Source: CAMFKD01 sp964436955
GTDB lineage: Bacteria > Chlamydiota > Chlamydiia > Chlamydiales > JAJFMA01
Direction: 5' to 3'
Assembly (NCBI GenBank): GCA_964436955.1
Contig: CAYTFC010000004.1
Span: 6,194 to 70,193 of the forward strand
Length of the DNA: 64,000 nucleotides
This document shows positions 17,572 through 27,000 of the stretch, piece by piece. The stretch's first letter is position 1, and the number at the start of each line of letters is the position of its first letter. The notes under the pieces are model-generated. The model saw only the letters and a program-made list of their open reading frames with translations, was not told the DNA's origin and ran no database searches. Position numbers and translations under genes: made by a program.

Positions 17572-18892
17572 AATCTTCACCATTCAACTTAATGTTGCAT
17601 GGCTCGTTTCTATGCAGCTTGTACTTTCTATAACGATCGACAATGACATCGCAATATTTAGGATCGAGCTCGCAACCGAAACATCTGCGGTCCAACTGCT
17701 CTGCTGCGATTAGCGTTGTCCCGGAGCCTAGGAAGAAATCGAATACAATATCGTCCTTCTTCGAACTGTTATTGATAAGATAGCCAATTAACGGGATCGG
17801 CTTCATGGTCGGATGCTCCGCATTTCTCTGCGGCCTATCGAATTTAAGAAGGGTGGTTTGCTTGCGATTATTATACCATCGATGCTTCTCTCCCTCTTTC
17901 CAGCCGTAAAGCACAGGATCATGATCACTGTATTCTTTGCCTCCGAAGAGGACCGGCTCGTGCTGCCATTGATAATCTTGCCGTCCAAGAACAAGGGAAT
18001 TCTTAAGCCAGATAAGACACTGCGTCATTTTTAAGTTTGCCTCTCGGAAAAACCGGCGGAATTTTTCCCCTTCAGAGTCGGCATGAAATACATAGATCCC
18101 AGCTCCTTCTTTCATGAATACGAAAGCATTCACATAGAAATCTCGCAAAAGAGATTCGAAGTCTTCATTTGAGAGATCGTCATTTTTGATGGTAAGCTTC
18201 TCTTTTGTGCCTCCTTTGTAAGCCACATTATACGGAGGATCCGTAATGACAAGATCAATCAGTTCTGACTCAAGCACCTTTTCGATATCGCCATGAATTG
18301 TGGCAGATCCACAGATTAGCCGATGTTTTCCCAAATCATAAATATCGCCAGGCTTAGACTTTGGTTCCTCGGGCAATTCTTCTTCATAGCCATCATCAAT
18401 CGCTTCAATCTTTTCGGGGTCTTTGAACTGAAGTTCAGTTTCGGTAAATCCCCAATTGAACAAATCTTTTACCTCCCATTCATTGGCTAAACGCTCCCAA
18501 TCCCATTCCCCTGAATTCTTATTGCTGCGAATAAGATATTCTTCAGCTTCCCTGGAAGAAAGCTGCCGGTTTGGAACCCGCACTTCGATTTTTTCTTTTC
18601 CACGACCTAGTGCTTTCATAGCTTTAACTCTCATGTGGCCAGCCAAAATAGTATTATCTAGATTGACGACGATGGTTTCCACATAGTTAAAGCTTTTTAA
18701 TGATTGCTTTAGCTTTTCCATCTGATCTTTTGTGATCTTGCGAGGATTTTTCTCATGATCTTTGAAGTCTTTGATCTGCCTGGTTTCCGTATGCCATACC
18801 AGCTCCTCTAAAGTGATTTCGGATTCTTGTGCCGGCTGGGTCTCAATTTCGACTGTCTGGACCTCCGCATTCTTGGTTGTGCTCTTTGCCAT
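17564..18892 (-). CDS. ParB-like nuclease domain fused to a DNA methyltransferase
   Basis: 442 residues. Residues about 30-130 form a ParB/sulfiredoxin-like domain (NPRKITKDQMEKLKQSLKSF, TILAGHMRVKAMKALG). The C-terminal half is an N6-adenine/N4-cytosine methyltransferase with DPPY (in LVITDPPYNVAYKGG) and FFLGSGTTLIAAEQL. This fusion is common in phages next to terminase genes, where it probably modifies phage DNA to escape host restriction. It is the first gene of the MTase-terS-terL run. A short palindrome, TACCAA-G-TTGGTA at 18955-18967, lies upstream. Confidence 0.9.
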   Translation of the reverse strand: MAKSTTKNAEVQTVEIETQPAQESEITLEELVWHTETRQIKDFKDHEKNPRKITKDQMEKLKQSLKSFNYVETIVVNLDNTILAGHMRVKAMKALGRGKEKIEVRVPNRQLSSREAEEYLIRSNKNSGEWDWERLANEWEVKDLFNWGFTETELQFKDPEKIEAIDDGYEEELPEEPKSKPGDIYDLGKHRLICGSATIHGDIEKVLESELIDLVITDPPYNVAYKGGTKEKLTIKNDDLSNEDFESLLRDFYVNAFVFMKEGAGIYVFHADSEGEKFRRFFREANLKMTQCLIWLKNSLVLGRQDYQWQHEPVLFGGKEYSDHDPVLYGWKEGEKHRWYNNRKQTTLLKFDRPQRNAEHPTMKPIPLIGYLINNSSKKDDIVFDFFLGSGTTLIAAEQLDRRCFGCELDPKYCDVIVDRYRKYKLHRNEPCNIKLNGEDYA

Positions 18893-19059
18893 CTTTCATC
18901 TCTCTGATTTATTTTTTTTCTTGTACAAGACCTGTAAACCAATTTTCTTCTAAATACCAAGTTGGTAAAAAACGATAGAAAATCGGTAGTTAAGTTTTAA
19001 GAGAGTAATTGAGAAAGGGGAGTAGAGAGGGTAATTGAGTAGAAGCCTAATGGCCTGAT

Positions 19060-19401
19060 TTAAACTTTGCTGACAATTTCAATGGTGATTGGATATAAAT
19101 CCTCGACCATCTTTCGTTTTGTCTGGCTTAAAGCCGTATCTTTTCCTTTAGTATCAATAAAGCTTATTTCACCATTTGCATAAAAAACTTGAAAATCACA
19201 AACATATCGCACTTTTCCAGGGAGGTCAAAGGGGATTTGTCTTAGAAAAAACAAAACCTCTCCTGCTTTTTGAAGGATTTGGAGCTTATCGTAATACCTT
19301 CGCTCTAATTTCGATGGGAATTTTTTACCATCCCTCTCGCAAGGAACTGCACCAAATTTATGCTTTGGTCTCCCTTTTGGTCTAAAAAATTGTATAGTCA
19401 T
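19060..19401 (-). CDS. DUF1064-family phage nuclease-like protein
   Basis: 113 residues. The pattern FGAVPCERDGKKFPSKLERR, FLRQIPFDLPG, RYVCDFQVFYANGEISFIDTKG matches the DUF1064 family of phage proteins. These have a PD-(D/E)XK / Holliday-junction-resolvase-like core: E33-like in KLERRYY, then D and DTKG. It may resolve branched replication intermediates before packaging. AGAGGAG lies about 13 bases before the start. It is separated by 167 bases from the methyltransferase gene. Confidence 0.75.
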   Translation of the reverse strand: MTIQFFRPKGRPKHKFGAVPCERDGKKFPSKLERRYYDKLQILQKAGEVLFFLRQIPFDLPGKVRYVCDFQVFYANGEISFIDTKGKDTALSQTKRKMVEDLYPITIEIVSKV

Positions 19402-19564
19402 TTGATATAGGCATGCTCCTCTGATATTAAAGAATTTTTATTCTGTCAGATTTTTTGATTTTCTTGCATCTACATATTGAATATACGCGTGGTAAAGTGC
19501 ATATGTCCATTTTACATGCAATTTGGCGAGATTAAGATGAAAGTGACAGATTTAAGGAAAGATG

Positions 19565-19592
19565 AAATAGGGAAACAGCTGTTTCCCTATTT
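19565..19592. terminator. 28-bp perfect palindrome
   Basis: AAATAGGGAAACAG and its exact complement abut with no spacer. The centre, GAAACAGCTGTTTC (19572-19585), is identical to 109-122. It lies just after the AbiE-lipoprotein operon end and could be a terminator or a protein-binding site. Confidence 0.5.
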
Positions 19593-19619
19593 AGAATGAC
19601 GGCTGCTGCTTAGAGAATT

Positions 19620-19823
19620 CTAATTATCAGAATCATCTTGAGGAGTAGGTAAGCCCTTCATTCTGGGACCTTCGCTACTTCTTTTAGAGCTTGGAGCATT
19701 TCTAGTCGCTACAATACCCTTCATGCGCGGTCCTTCAGGGATATTTTGATAATCGTAAGTTTGACAACAGCATCCTTGAAGAATGGGTAGAAGTAAAAGA
19801 AGTAAGTGAGAAAATTTCGACAT
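19620..19823 (-). CDS. Small lipoprotein encoded in the second AbiE operon
   Basis: 67 residues. The signal peptide ends in a clear lipobox (LLLLLPILQGCCC, Cys about 18), so it should be a membrane-anchored lipoprotein. The mature part has two copies of EGPRMKG separated by about 20 residues and an acidic C-terminus. The Shine-Dalgarno GAGGA overlaps the end of abiEii, so it is translationally coupled to the toxin. No known AbiE system has this third gene to my knowledge. It could be a phage lysis or entry-exclusion lipoprotein (speculation). Confidence 0.65.
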   Translation of the reverse strand: MSKFSHLLLLLLPILQGCCCQTYDYQNIPEGPRMKGIVATRNAPSSKRSSEGPRMKGLPTPQDDSDN

Positions 19824-19832
19824 AAGCAGTCC

Positions 19833-20705
19833 TCATTTTTGATGCTCTATAAGATTGGTATTTAATCGAAGCCAATCGTTAATCTTCATTAGAACCTGAG
19901 AAATGTCAATGGGTAGGTTGGCTAAATTCTCTGCACGCAAATTTTTTAGATACTCGCTCCAGAAATTTTGCATTCTCGACATCTCGTCCTTCTCATATGC
20001 AATCGGCAAAGAAAGGACGGTCTCCCGATGCTCGAATACCGTGCGTATAATCCCTTCTAAATTAAGGAATAGCGGCAATTGTGAAGAGGATATCATGGAA
20101 TAAAGGTCGTGAAAGTCTTTCATGCGGCTATTAAAGGACCCTCGATGGACAATCGTCTCTAATTTTTCAGCAAAAATAAACTCCTTTGGATAGCAAGATA
20201 GCTTTACACTGCTTTCAAAAAGAATGCCTCTAGAAGATGTAGTAAGAGGAATCGAATATTCAATAGGTTCTACAACGTCTCCAAAGCCAATATCTATAGC
20301 AACTTTAAACCTAATATTGCCAAAATATGCAATCATCGCTACTTCAGCTCCTGGATATCCCATATGAGGATGGGCCAGTTCGCTTACTTTAAGCTCTTGA
20401 AAGATAAATCCATCTTTAAGGTCAATGCTTGCGATTTCCTCAAAAATATTCCTTGATTCTCCAACTCCATTACTCAAGCTTTGTGCGAGAAAATCGAGAT
20501 CGCTTGTTTCTCTCCCAATTTCGATATATTTGGAGAGAAGAATACCGCCTTTTAAGACAAAATGCTCACGGAAATTCGACTTAGCCAAACGCACGAGAAA
20601 GCGCTCAAGTGTGAGATTCTGCCAAAGATCAGCGGGATCTCGATTTTTTTCTTTCGCGATAGCTCGCAGTTTTGCTTTAAATGATTTTTCTAAATCCGAC
20701 GTCAT
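19833..20705 (-). CDS. abiEii: AbiEii-family nucleotidyltransferase toxin, cassette 2
   Basis: 290 residues, a paralogue of the toxin at 14195-15055. The signature FVLKGGILLSKYI plus GRETSDLDFLAQ and the downstream KEFIFAEKLETIV and RMKDFHDLYSMI are shared almost word for word. It overlaps its antitoxin gene by 4 bases and is followed directly by a lipoprotein gene. Divergence elsewhere suggests an old duplication or separate acquisition. Confidence 0.9.
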   Translation of the reverse strand: MTSDLEKSFKAKLRAIAKEKNRDPADLWQNLTLERFLVRLAKSNFREHFVLKGGILLSKYIEIGRETSDLDFLAQSLSNGVGESRNIFEEIASIDLKDGFIFQELKVSELAHPHMGYPGAEVAMIAYFGNIRFKVAIDIGFGDVVEPIEYSIPLTTSSRGILFESSVKLSCYPKEFIFAEKLETIVHRGSFNSRMKDFHDLYSMISSSQLPLFLNLEGIIRTVFEHRETVLSLPIAYEKDEMSRMQNFWSEYLKNLRAENLANLPIDISQVLMKINDWLRLNTNLIEHQK

Positions 20706-21295
20706 GTTGTATAAGATAAAATGTATGGGGTGATGTTTACACGCAAAGTCTTTGCATATGCGCCAAGTTTTTTAGGGTCTGGCTTATATTTAGTGTTCTG
20801 AAAATATCTCTGAATTGCTTTTATTGCAATTTCCTTGCTCAGATAGCGAAACGCATCAACAATACAACGCTCTCTATCAAAAATATGGACGTTATATTCA
20901 CCTAAAGCAATTTCGATTCTTCCGAGCTCAGTATTACGCATTCTGACGATTCTGGTATTGGGTCGCTTTGAAGGATGGGATTCATGGGGTACTGCAATCC
21001 AGATTTCTCGCATAATCTGATCCGTCAAATCGTAGTAACAAAGCGCAGAAATCAAACAGATGACCCCATCAGGAATGCTCGCTGCAACCAATGCTAAGTT
21101 TTCCCACTGAAACTCAACTTCTGGTTCATATTGAGCAAAGCGGTAAGCTCCTGGATAAATCCTTTCTAAAGTGCCTTTTTTCACTAAATAAGCTAGTGCA
21201 TGCCTTGGGACATCCTGTTTTTCTGCATCTGCTGCTGTAAAAAAAGGAACGTTAAGAAACGGATCTAATTGCTTCATATATTTTGATTGTCTCAT
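20702..21295 (-). CDS. abiEi: AbiEi-family antitoxin / autorepressor, cassette 2
   Basis: 197 residues, paralogous to 15052-15648: DGVICLISALCYYDLTDQIM, RIVRMRN, IFDRERCIVDAFRYLSKE. It has the same N-terminal winged helix (HALAYLVKKGTLERIYPGAY) and C-terminal toxin-neutralising domain. An imperfect inverted repeat starts 4 bases before the ATG, the position expected for AbiEi autoregulation. The pair of AbiE cassettes brackets the terminase module. Confidence 0.9.
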   Translation of the reverse strand: MRQSKYMKQLDPFLNVPFFTAADAEKQDVPRHALAYLVKKGTLERIYPGAYRFAQYEPEVEFQWENLALVAASIPDGVICLISALCYYDLTDQIMREIWIAVPHESHPSKRPNTRIVRMRNTELGRIEIALGEYNVHIFDRERCIVDAFRYLSKEIAIKAIQRYFQNTKYKPDPKKLGAYAKTLRVNITPYILSYTT

Positions 21296-21299
21296 TTCT

Positions 21300-21353
21300 T
21301 AAATCTACAAAATCTACCCGTTTAAGTCAAATGGGTTGTTCTTGAAGAATTTA
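21300..21353. promoter_or_regulatory. AbiEi operator of cassette 2
   Basis: The left arm 21300-21319 and right arm 21333-21353 are imperfect complements with a GGGT(T/A)G core next to the spacer. The right arm shares 17 of 20 bases with the orphan repeat at 421-440. The rest of 21296-21582 shows only short GC-rich hairpin potential near 21515-21555. Confidence 0.62.
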
Positions 21354-21582
21354 TCGTTGACGTCAAATCAAAAAAGACTTTATAAGACAAGTAAGGAATA
21401 TGCACAAAGAATTTTAATATTTGATGCAATGATAGCGTTTGTCATTGATTTTCAAAGACATGCATACTCATGGTTTTATAAATGAGCGGTCAAAATCAAG
21501 CAAATTTGGGGGAAATCGCCGCTATTAAGGGAAGCGCCGCCCTTGATGCCTCTTGCCAAAAACATAGCTATAGGCGCGATAT

Positions 21583-22878
21583 ATGATTAAGACTATAGGT
21601 TTTGGGCTACTTCTTTTACTTTGTTCATTAAGAACATTTTGTATTGCTGACGACAATATCAATTTTTCTCCTCTTCAATTGAATGTTCTAGTAGATGAAG
21701 TCATTCGTCGAAATCCAAATCTTGATGCAACGCGTTTAAGAATTCAAGCTGCACATGAAGTTGTTCACAGAGTACAGGTGCTTGACGATCCTCAAGTAAT
21801 GATCACGTCTGATCAAAATAAATTTCATAAGACTAGTGACTTTACCCCTATGATGGACTATGAGATTAGCCAGGTGATTCCCTTCCCTGGCAAGCTGCGC
21901 TTGAAGGGAGAAATTGCACGGCAAGTCATGTTACAGCAACAGAGCATACAAATTACGACCTATCGCGAGCTCATTCGACAAACCAAATTACTTTACTATC
22001 AATTATATACTAATGCTGTTTCTATAAGAATTAATACAGATAATTCTAGCCTTGTTAATGCGCTAATTGAAGATAGCATGGCACTGTATCGATCTGGAAA
22101 AGGAGAATATGTAGATACAATTAAGATGCAGTTAGAGCTACAAATGCTAGAAGAACAGCGTCTCATGCTTGAATCTGAAAAAGTAATGTTCAAGAGTATG
22201 CTAAATGCTTTATTGAATCGTTCTCCCAATGAAGCTTTAGGTGACCCGATAGCCTCTTTTACCAAACCATTTCAACTCTCATACATTCAAGCCGAATCAA
22301 TTGCCTTAACTTCGCGATCAGAACTTCATCGAATGCAAGCGATGGTCATGGAACAGGAAAAAATGGCGCAGCTAGCACGCCGTAACTACTATCCCGACTT
22401 CGAATTGGGTGTAGCATATGAAAGAATGAATAATAATTTTGATGGTCATGTCGATGATGCCATAATGTTCAAGGTAGGGTTTAATCTTCCGATTTGGATT
22501 CCAGAAAAACAAGCAAGAGAAGTGCGTGAGGCACGTGCTAATGCTTTTGCGAACCAGAAGGAATTGGAAGGGATGAAAGCCATGATCTCCGGAAAATTGA
22601 AGGAGCTACTTGCGAAACTCAAATCTACTGATGATAAAATTTCTCTCTATAGAGATGGAATTTTACCAAAGGTCAAAGAAGCATTCTCAGCATTGCTCTC
22701 TTCCTTCCGTTCTGGTGAAGGAAAGTTTGTGCTTCTGCTCGATACATGGAGACAAGCGTTTAATGCTGAACTTGAGTATGAACGATTTCTTTCAGAGCGC
22801 GAAATCATCATAGCAGAACTAGAGCGTGCAATGGGTATGACATTGGAGGAGATCTTATGCGACTATACGATGCGATAA
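21583..22878 (+). CDS. cusC: TolC-family outer-membrane protein of the copper efflux system
   Basis: 431 residues with a signal peptide (MIKTIGFGLLLLLCSLRTFC, cleavage near IAD). Two OEP repeats follow: the DEVIRRNPNLDATRLRIQA start is typical, and GVAYERMNNNFDG with FNLPIWIPEKQAREVREARA marks the second repeat. It is the first gene of a 15-kb operon and overlaps the adaptor gene by 22 bases. No clear Shine-Dalgarno is visible; CATAGCTATAG upstream also occurs before czcC. Copper/silver as substrate is inferred from the CusA-type pump and the downstream copper genes. Confidence 0.87.
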   Translation: MIKTIGFGLLLLLCSLRTFCIADDNINFSPLQLNVLVDEVIRRNPNLDATRLRIQAAHEVVHRVQVLDDPQVMITSDQNKFHKTSDFTPMMDYEISQVIPFPGKLRLKGEIARQVMLQQQSIQITTYRELIRQTKLLYYQLYTNAVSIRINTDNSSLVNALIEDSMALYRSGKGEYVDTIKMQLELQMLEEQRLMLESEKVMFKSMLNALLNRSPNEALGDPIASFTKPFQLSYIQAESIALTSRSELHRMQAMVMEQEKMAQLARRNYYPDFELGVAYERMNNNFDGHVDDAIMFKVGFNLPIWIPEKQAREVREARANAFANQKELEGMKAMISGKLKELLAKLKSTDDKISLYRDGILPKVKEAFSALLSSFRSGEGKFVLLLDTWRQAFNAELEYERFLSEREIIIAELERAMGMTLEEILCDYTMR

Positions 22879-24044
22879 AAGGTGTGATCGTAGCGTTTTT
22901 TATGGCGATTACGGTTATAAGCTGCCAATCCGAGCAAAAACCACAGGAGCAGAAATCAGAGCGGAGCGATAAATCTACAAGTATGTCGAATATGGAAGAC
23001 ATGCCTCCTCCGGGATATGTGGAAGTGAAGATCGATCCGCAGCGTATCCAACTCTTTGGAGTGCGTACAGAAAAAATTATTTCTCGAGAAATAAACAAGT
23101 CTATTCGTGCTGTGGGCATTGTTGCTGCTGATGAAAGGCGTGTCGCAAATGTTCAAACAAAGTTTAGTGGATGGATTGTCGATCTCTATGTGAACTTCAC
23201 CAACCAGACTGTCAATCAAGGAGAGCCTTTATTTTCTGTCTATAGCCCCGCTCTTCTTGCCACTCAAGAAGAATACATAATCGCGAAGAAAGGTTCAAAG
23301 AATCAACTTAAAGGGACTTTTGGTGAGGAATACTCCCGCACAAATCAGAAACTTCTTGAATCAGTCAGGCAACGCTTAGAATTATGGGATATTCCCCAAG
23401 AAGAAATAGATCGTTTAGATCGACAAGCTATCCCCATGAAAACGCTTACCATCCGTTCTCCTATCAATGGAATTGTGTTACAGAAAAATGCTTTTGCTGG
23501 GATGAATGTTGAACCAGGCATGAATATCTTTACTGTTGCCGATCTTTCTCACGTTTGGGTATTGGCGGATATTTTTGAACAAGATATCGCCTCTATTCGC
23601 ATTGGGCAGCAAGCAACTTTGACAATGAATGCTTATCCTGGAAGAACTTTCGAGGGACAAGTTGATTTTATTAATTATGTCCTTGATCAAACGACGCGAA
23701 CGACAAAGCTTCGCTTTGATTTCAATAATACGGAAATGCTTTTGAAACCAGGCATGTACGGGGTTATTGAGTTAACGATCCCGATAGGATTTGTATTGGC
23801 TCTTCCTGAAGCAGCAGTTATCGACACCGGAACAAAAAAAATTGTATTCATTGAAAAAACACCAGGTTTTTACAGACCTATTGAAGTACAACTAGGCGCC
23901 AAAGGAGGAGGCTACTATCAGGTTTTAAAAGGTTTAAATGAAAATGACTTAGTGGTAACGAGCTCCCAATTTTTGATGGATTCAGAGAGTCGGATCCAAG
24001 CCACTGGAGGGGGAATGCAAGGAATGGAGATGGATAAAAAATGA
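22857..24044 (+). CDS. cusB: RND efflux periplasmic adaptor, CusB type (lipoprotein)
   Basis: 395 residues. It starts with a lipoprotein-like signal (VIVAFFMAITVISCQSEQ, Cys about 22). The next part is rich in Met (MSNMEDMPPPGYVEV), as expected for Cu(I) capture. MFP domains follow: VQTKFSGWIVDLYVNFTNQT, a helical hairpin, and TIRSPINGIVLQKNAFAGMN. The beta-barrel (VWVLADIFEQDIASIRIGQQ) is in the CusB style. It overlaps both neighbours (ATGA with cusA). Confidence 0.9.
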   Translation: MRLYDAIKGVIVAFFMAITVISCQSEQKPQEQKSERSDKSTSMSNMEDMPPPGYVEVKIDPQRIQLFGVRTEKIISREINKSIRAVGIVAADERRVANVQTKFSGWIVDLYVNFTNQTVNQGEPLFSVYSPALLATQEEYIIAKKGSKNQLKGTFGEEYSRTNQKLLESVRQRLELWDIPQEEIDRLDRQAIPMKTLTIRSPINGIVLQKNAFAGMNVEPGMNIFTVADLSHVWVLADIFEQDIASIRIGQQATLTMNAYPGRTFEGQVDFINYVLDQTTRTTKLRFDFNNTEMLLKPGMYGVIELTIPIGFVLALPEAAVIDTGTKKIVFIEKTPGFYRPIEVQLGAKGGGYYQVLKGLNENDLVVTSSQFLMDSESRIQATGGGMQGMEMDKK

Positions 24045-27000
24045 TCGCTTCCATTATTGAGTTCTGCGCAAGGAATCGTTTCATTGTTGTGATTTGTACA
24101 GCATTGATATTGCTTTGGTCTGCCTGGGCGATTCATAAAAGCCCCATCGACGCTCTCCCCGATTTATCAGATACGCAGGTCATCATTTTTACTGAATGGA
24201 TGGGACGAAGTCCAAATTTGATCGAAGATCAGATTACTTATCCCCTTGTGACGACTTTTCTTGGAGCTCCCAAAGTCAAACTCGTGCGTGGCTTTACAAT
24301 GTTTGGCATGTCTTTTGTCTATGTTATCTTTGAAGATGGCACAGACATCTATTGGGCCAGAAGCCGTACTTTGGAATATTTATCTAAAATGCAAGGCAGG
24401 CTGCCGCCTGGAGTTACGCCTCAAATGGGTCCTGATGCTACAGGTGTGGGTTGGGTCTTTGAATATGCTTTGGTCGATGAGTCTGGAAAATACTCCTTGC
24501 AGGAACTTCGCAGCTTTCAAGATTGGTATTTGCGCTACTGGTTGACTTCTGTACCAGGAGTTGCGGAAGTAGCCAGCGTTGGAGGATATGAGAAAGAATA
24601 CCAAGTGGAAATCGATCCCGTTAAATTGCAAGCTTTCGAACTCTCCTTAGCCGACGTTAAGCAAGCTATTGACCAATCAAATTTAGATGTGGGTGGGCGC
24701 GTCATCGAGCTTGCGGAACATGAATATGCGGTTAGAGGACGAGGTTATATTACAGATAAAACCATGCTTGAAAAAGTTGTGGTCGGAACAGATGGTAAAG
24801 GAACACCAATTTTAATCAAAGACATTGCCCATGTGCAAATTGGCGGCAATATCCGACGGGGTTTAGTTGAATTAGATGGTGAAGGGGAAGTGGTCGGCGG
24901 CATTGTTGTGATGCGCTATGGAGAAAATGCGAGAGAGGTGATCAATCGCATTAAGGCAAAACTTGAAGAAATGGCCTCATCATTCCCACCAGGCGTTAAA
25001 CTCATTACGACTTATGATCGCTCCGGACTCATCGAACATTCAATGGCAACACTTTCTGAGGCGCTAATTGAAGAAATTATCATCGTCTCAATCATCATTA
25101 TGCTCTTTCTGTTTCACTTTAGATCAACACTTGTCGCCATTATCACCCTTCCTATAGCTGTAATGGTCTCATTTATCCCGATGTTTTATCAAAGTCTGAC
25201 TGTAAACATCATGTCACTCGCCGGAATTATTATTGCTATCGGTGACGTTGTAGATGCTGCAGTTGTTATGACAGAAAATGCACATACTAAACTGGAAGCG
25301 GCAAACGGACAAGGGGATAGAAATGAAATTATCATCCAAGCTGCCAAAGAGATTGGGCCAAGTATCTTTGCTACTCTATTAGTGACAGTGATTGCATTTT
25401 TGCCTGTTTTCACTTTGCAAGCTCAAGAAGGACGACTTTTCTCTCCACTAGCATTTACTAAAACATACGCGGTCGCTTTTGGAGCTATTTTAGGCATCAC
25501 ATTAGTCCCTGCACTAATGGTCACCTTTATCCGCGGTAAAATTAGACCTGCCATGAAAAACCCGATTAATCGCTGGATGGTAGCTATTTATCGACCGCTC
25601 CTGAATTTCTGTGTGAAATTCCGTTATCTTGTTGTTGTTCTTGCTATTATAGGTTCATTAATCACTATCCCTGTTTTTATGCGTCTCGGTTCTGAATTCA
25701 TGCCACCTCTAGATGAAGAAACCATTTTATTCATGCCGATCACAGTCCCTGGCATTTCCATAGAGGCCGCAAAGGAACTCCTTCAACTTCAAGACAAAAT
25801 TTTAAAATCTTTCCCAGAGGTAGAAAGAGTATTTGGTAAAGCAGGAAGAGCAGAAACCTCGACCGACCCTGCCCCACTTTCCATGACAGAAACGGTTGTG
25901 ATGCTAAAGCCTAAATCCGAATGGCGTTCGGGGATGACCAAGGAAAAATTGGAAAAAGAAATGAATGAAGCTTTGAAAATCCCAGGCGTACAAAATGCCT
26001 TTACCATGCCGATCAAAGCCCGTATTGATATGTTGACCACAGGAATTCGAACTCCTATTGGCATTAAAGTGTTTGGAACAGATCTTTTTAAAATCAATGA
26101 AATCGGCCAGGAGCTAGAAGGAATTCTCAAAATGGTGCCAGGCACGCGCAGTGTATATGCAGAACGAGAGATTGGAGGATTTTTTATCGATTTTATTCCG
26201 GATCGCGAAGCCATTGCGCGCTATGGCCTCAGGCTTATGGATGTTTTTGATGTGATTGAAACAGCCATCGGTGGTTTGGATGTTACCACCACCATTGAAG
26301 GGCGTGAGCGCTATAAAATTAATGTGCGTTATCCTCGCGATCTTCGCAATGATATTGAGAAATTACGCAATGTCCTTGTCCCTATTCCTAAGCAGCAAGG
26401 TGCACAAGGAGCGGGAATGAGTGGAGAAAAACAAGCGATGAGTGGAGGAAAAGTGGCGCAGGTTCCATTAACCCTTCTTGGAAAAGTCGAAGCCGTAATG
26501 GGTCCTCCCATGATCAAAGATGAAATGGCCTCCCTTAACGGCTGGGTCTATGTGGATATTGAAGGAAGAGATATTGGCGGCTATGTAAAGGAAGCAAAGG
26601 AAACGGTGAATAAGAATCTTAAACTTCCTCAAGGTTATTATCTCAAATGGACCGGGCAATATGAGTTTTTAGAGCGCATTCAGGCACTTATGCTATGGGT
26701 CGTTCCTCTTACGATTCTGCTTATTGCCATTATTCTATACTTTAATTTCAAAGGAATTGCTCAAACCCTCATCGTCATGCTTTCAGTCCCTTTTGCTGCA
26801 ATCGGCGCAATCTGGCTGATGTATTCGCTAAGCTATAATACCTCTGTAGCTGTCTGGGTGGGAATGATTGCCTTATTGGGAATTGCAGCCCAAACTGCAT
26901 CGATTATGATGGTTTATTTAGAGGAAGGATATGAGAAGTGGAAAATAGAGGGGAAACTAACAACTGTTGCTGAACTTGAAACAATGACCGTTGAGCACGG

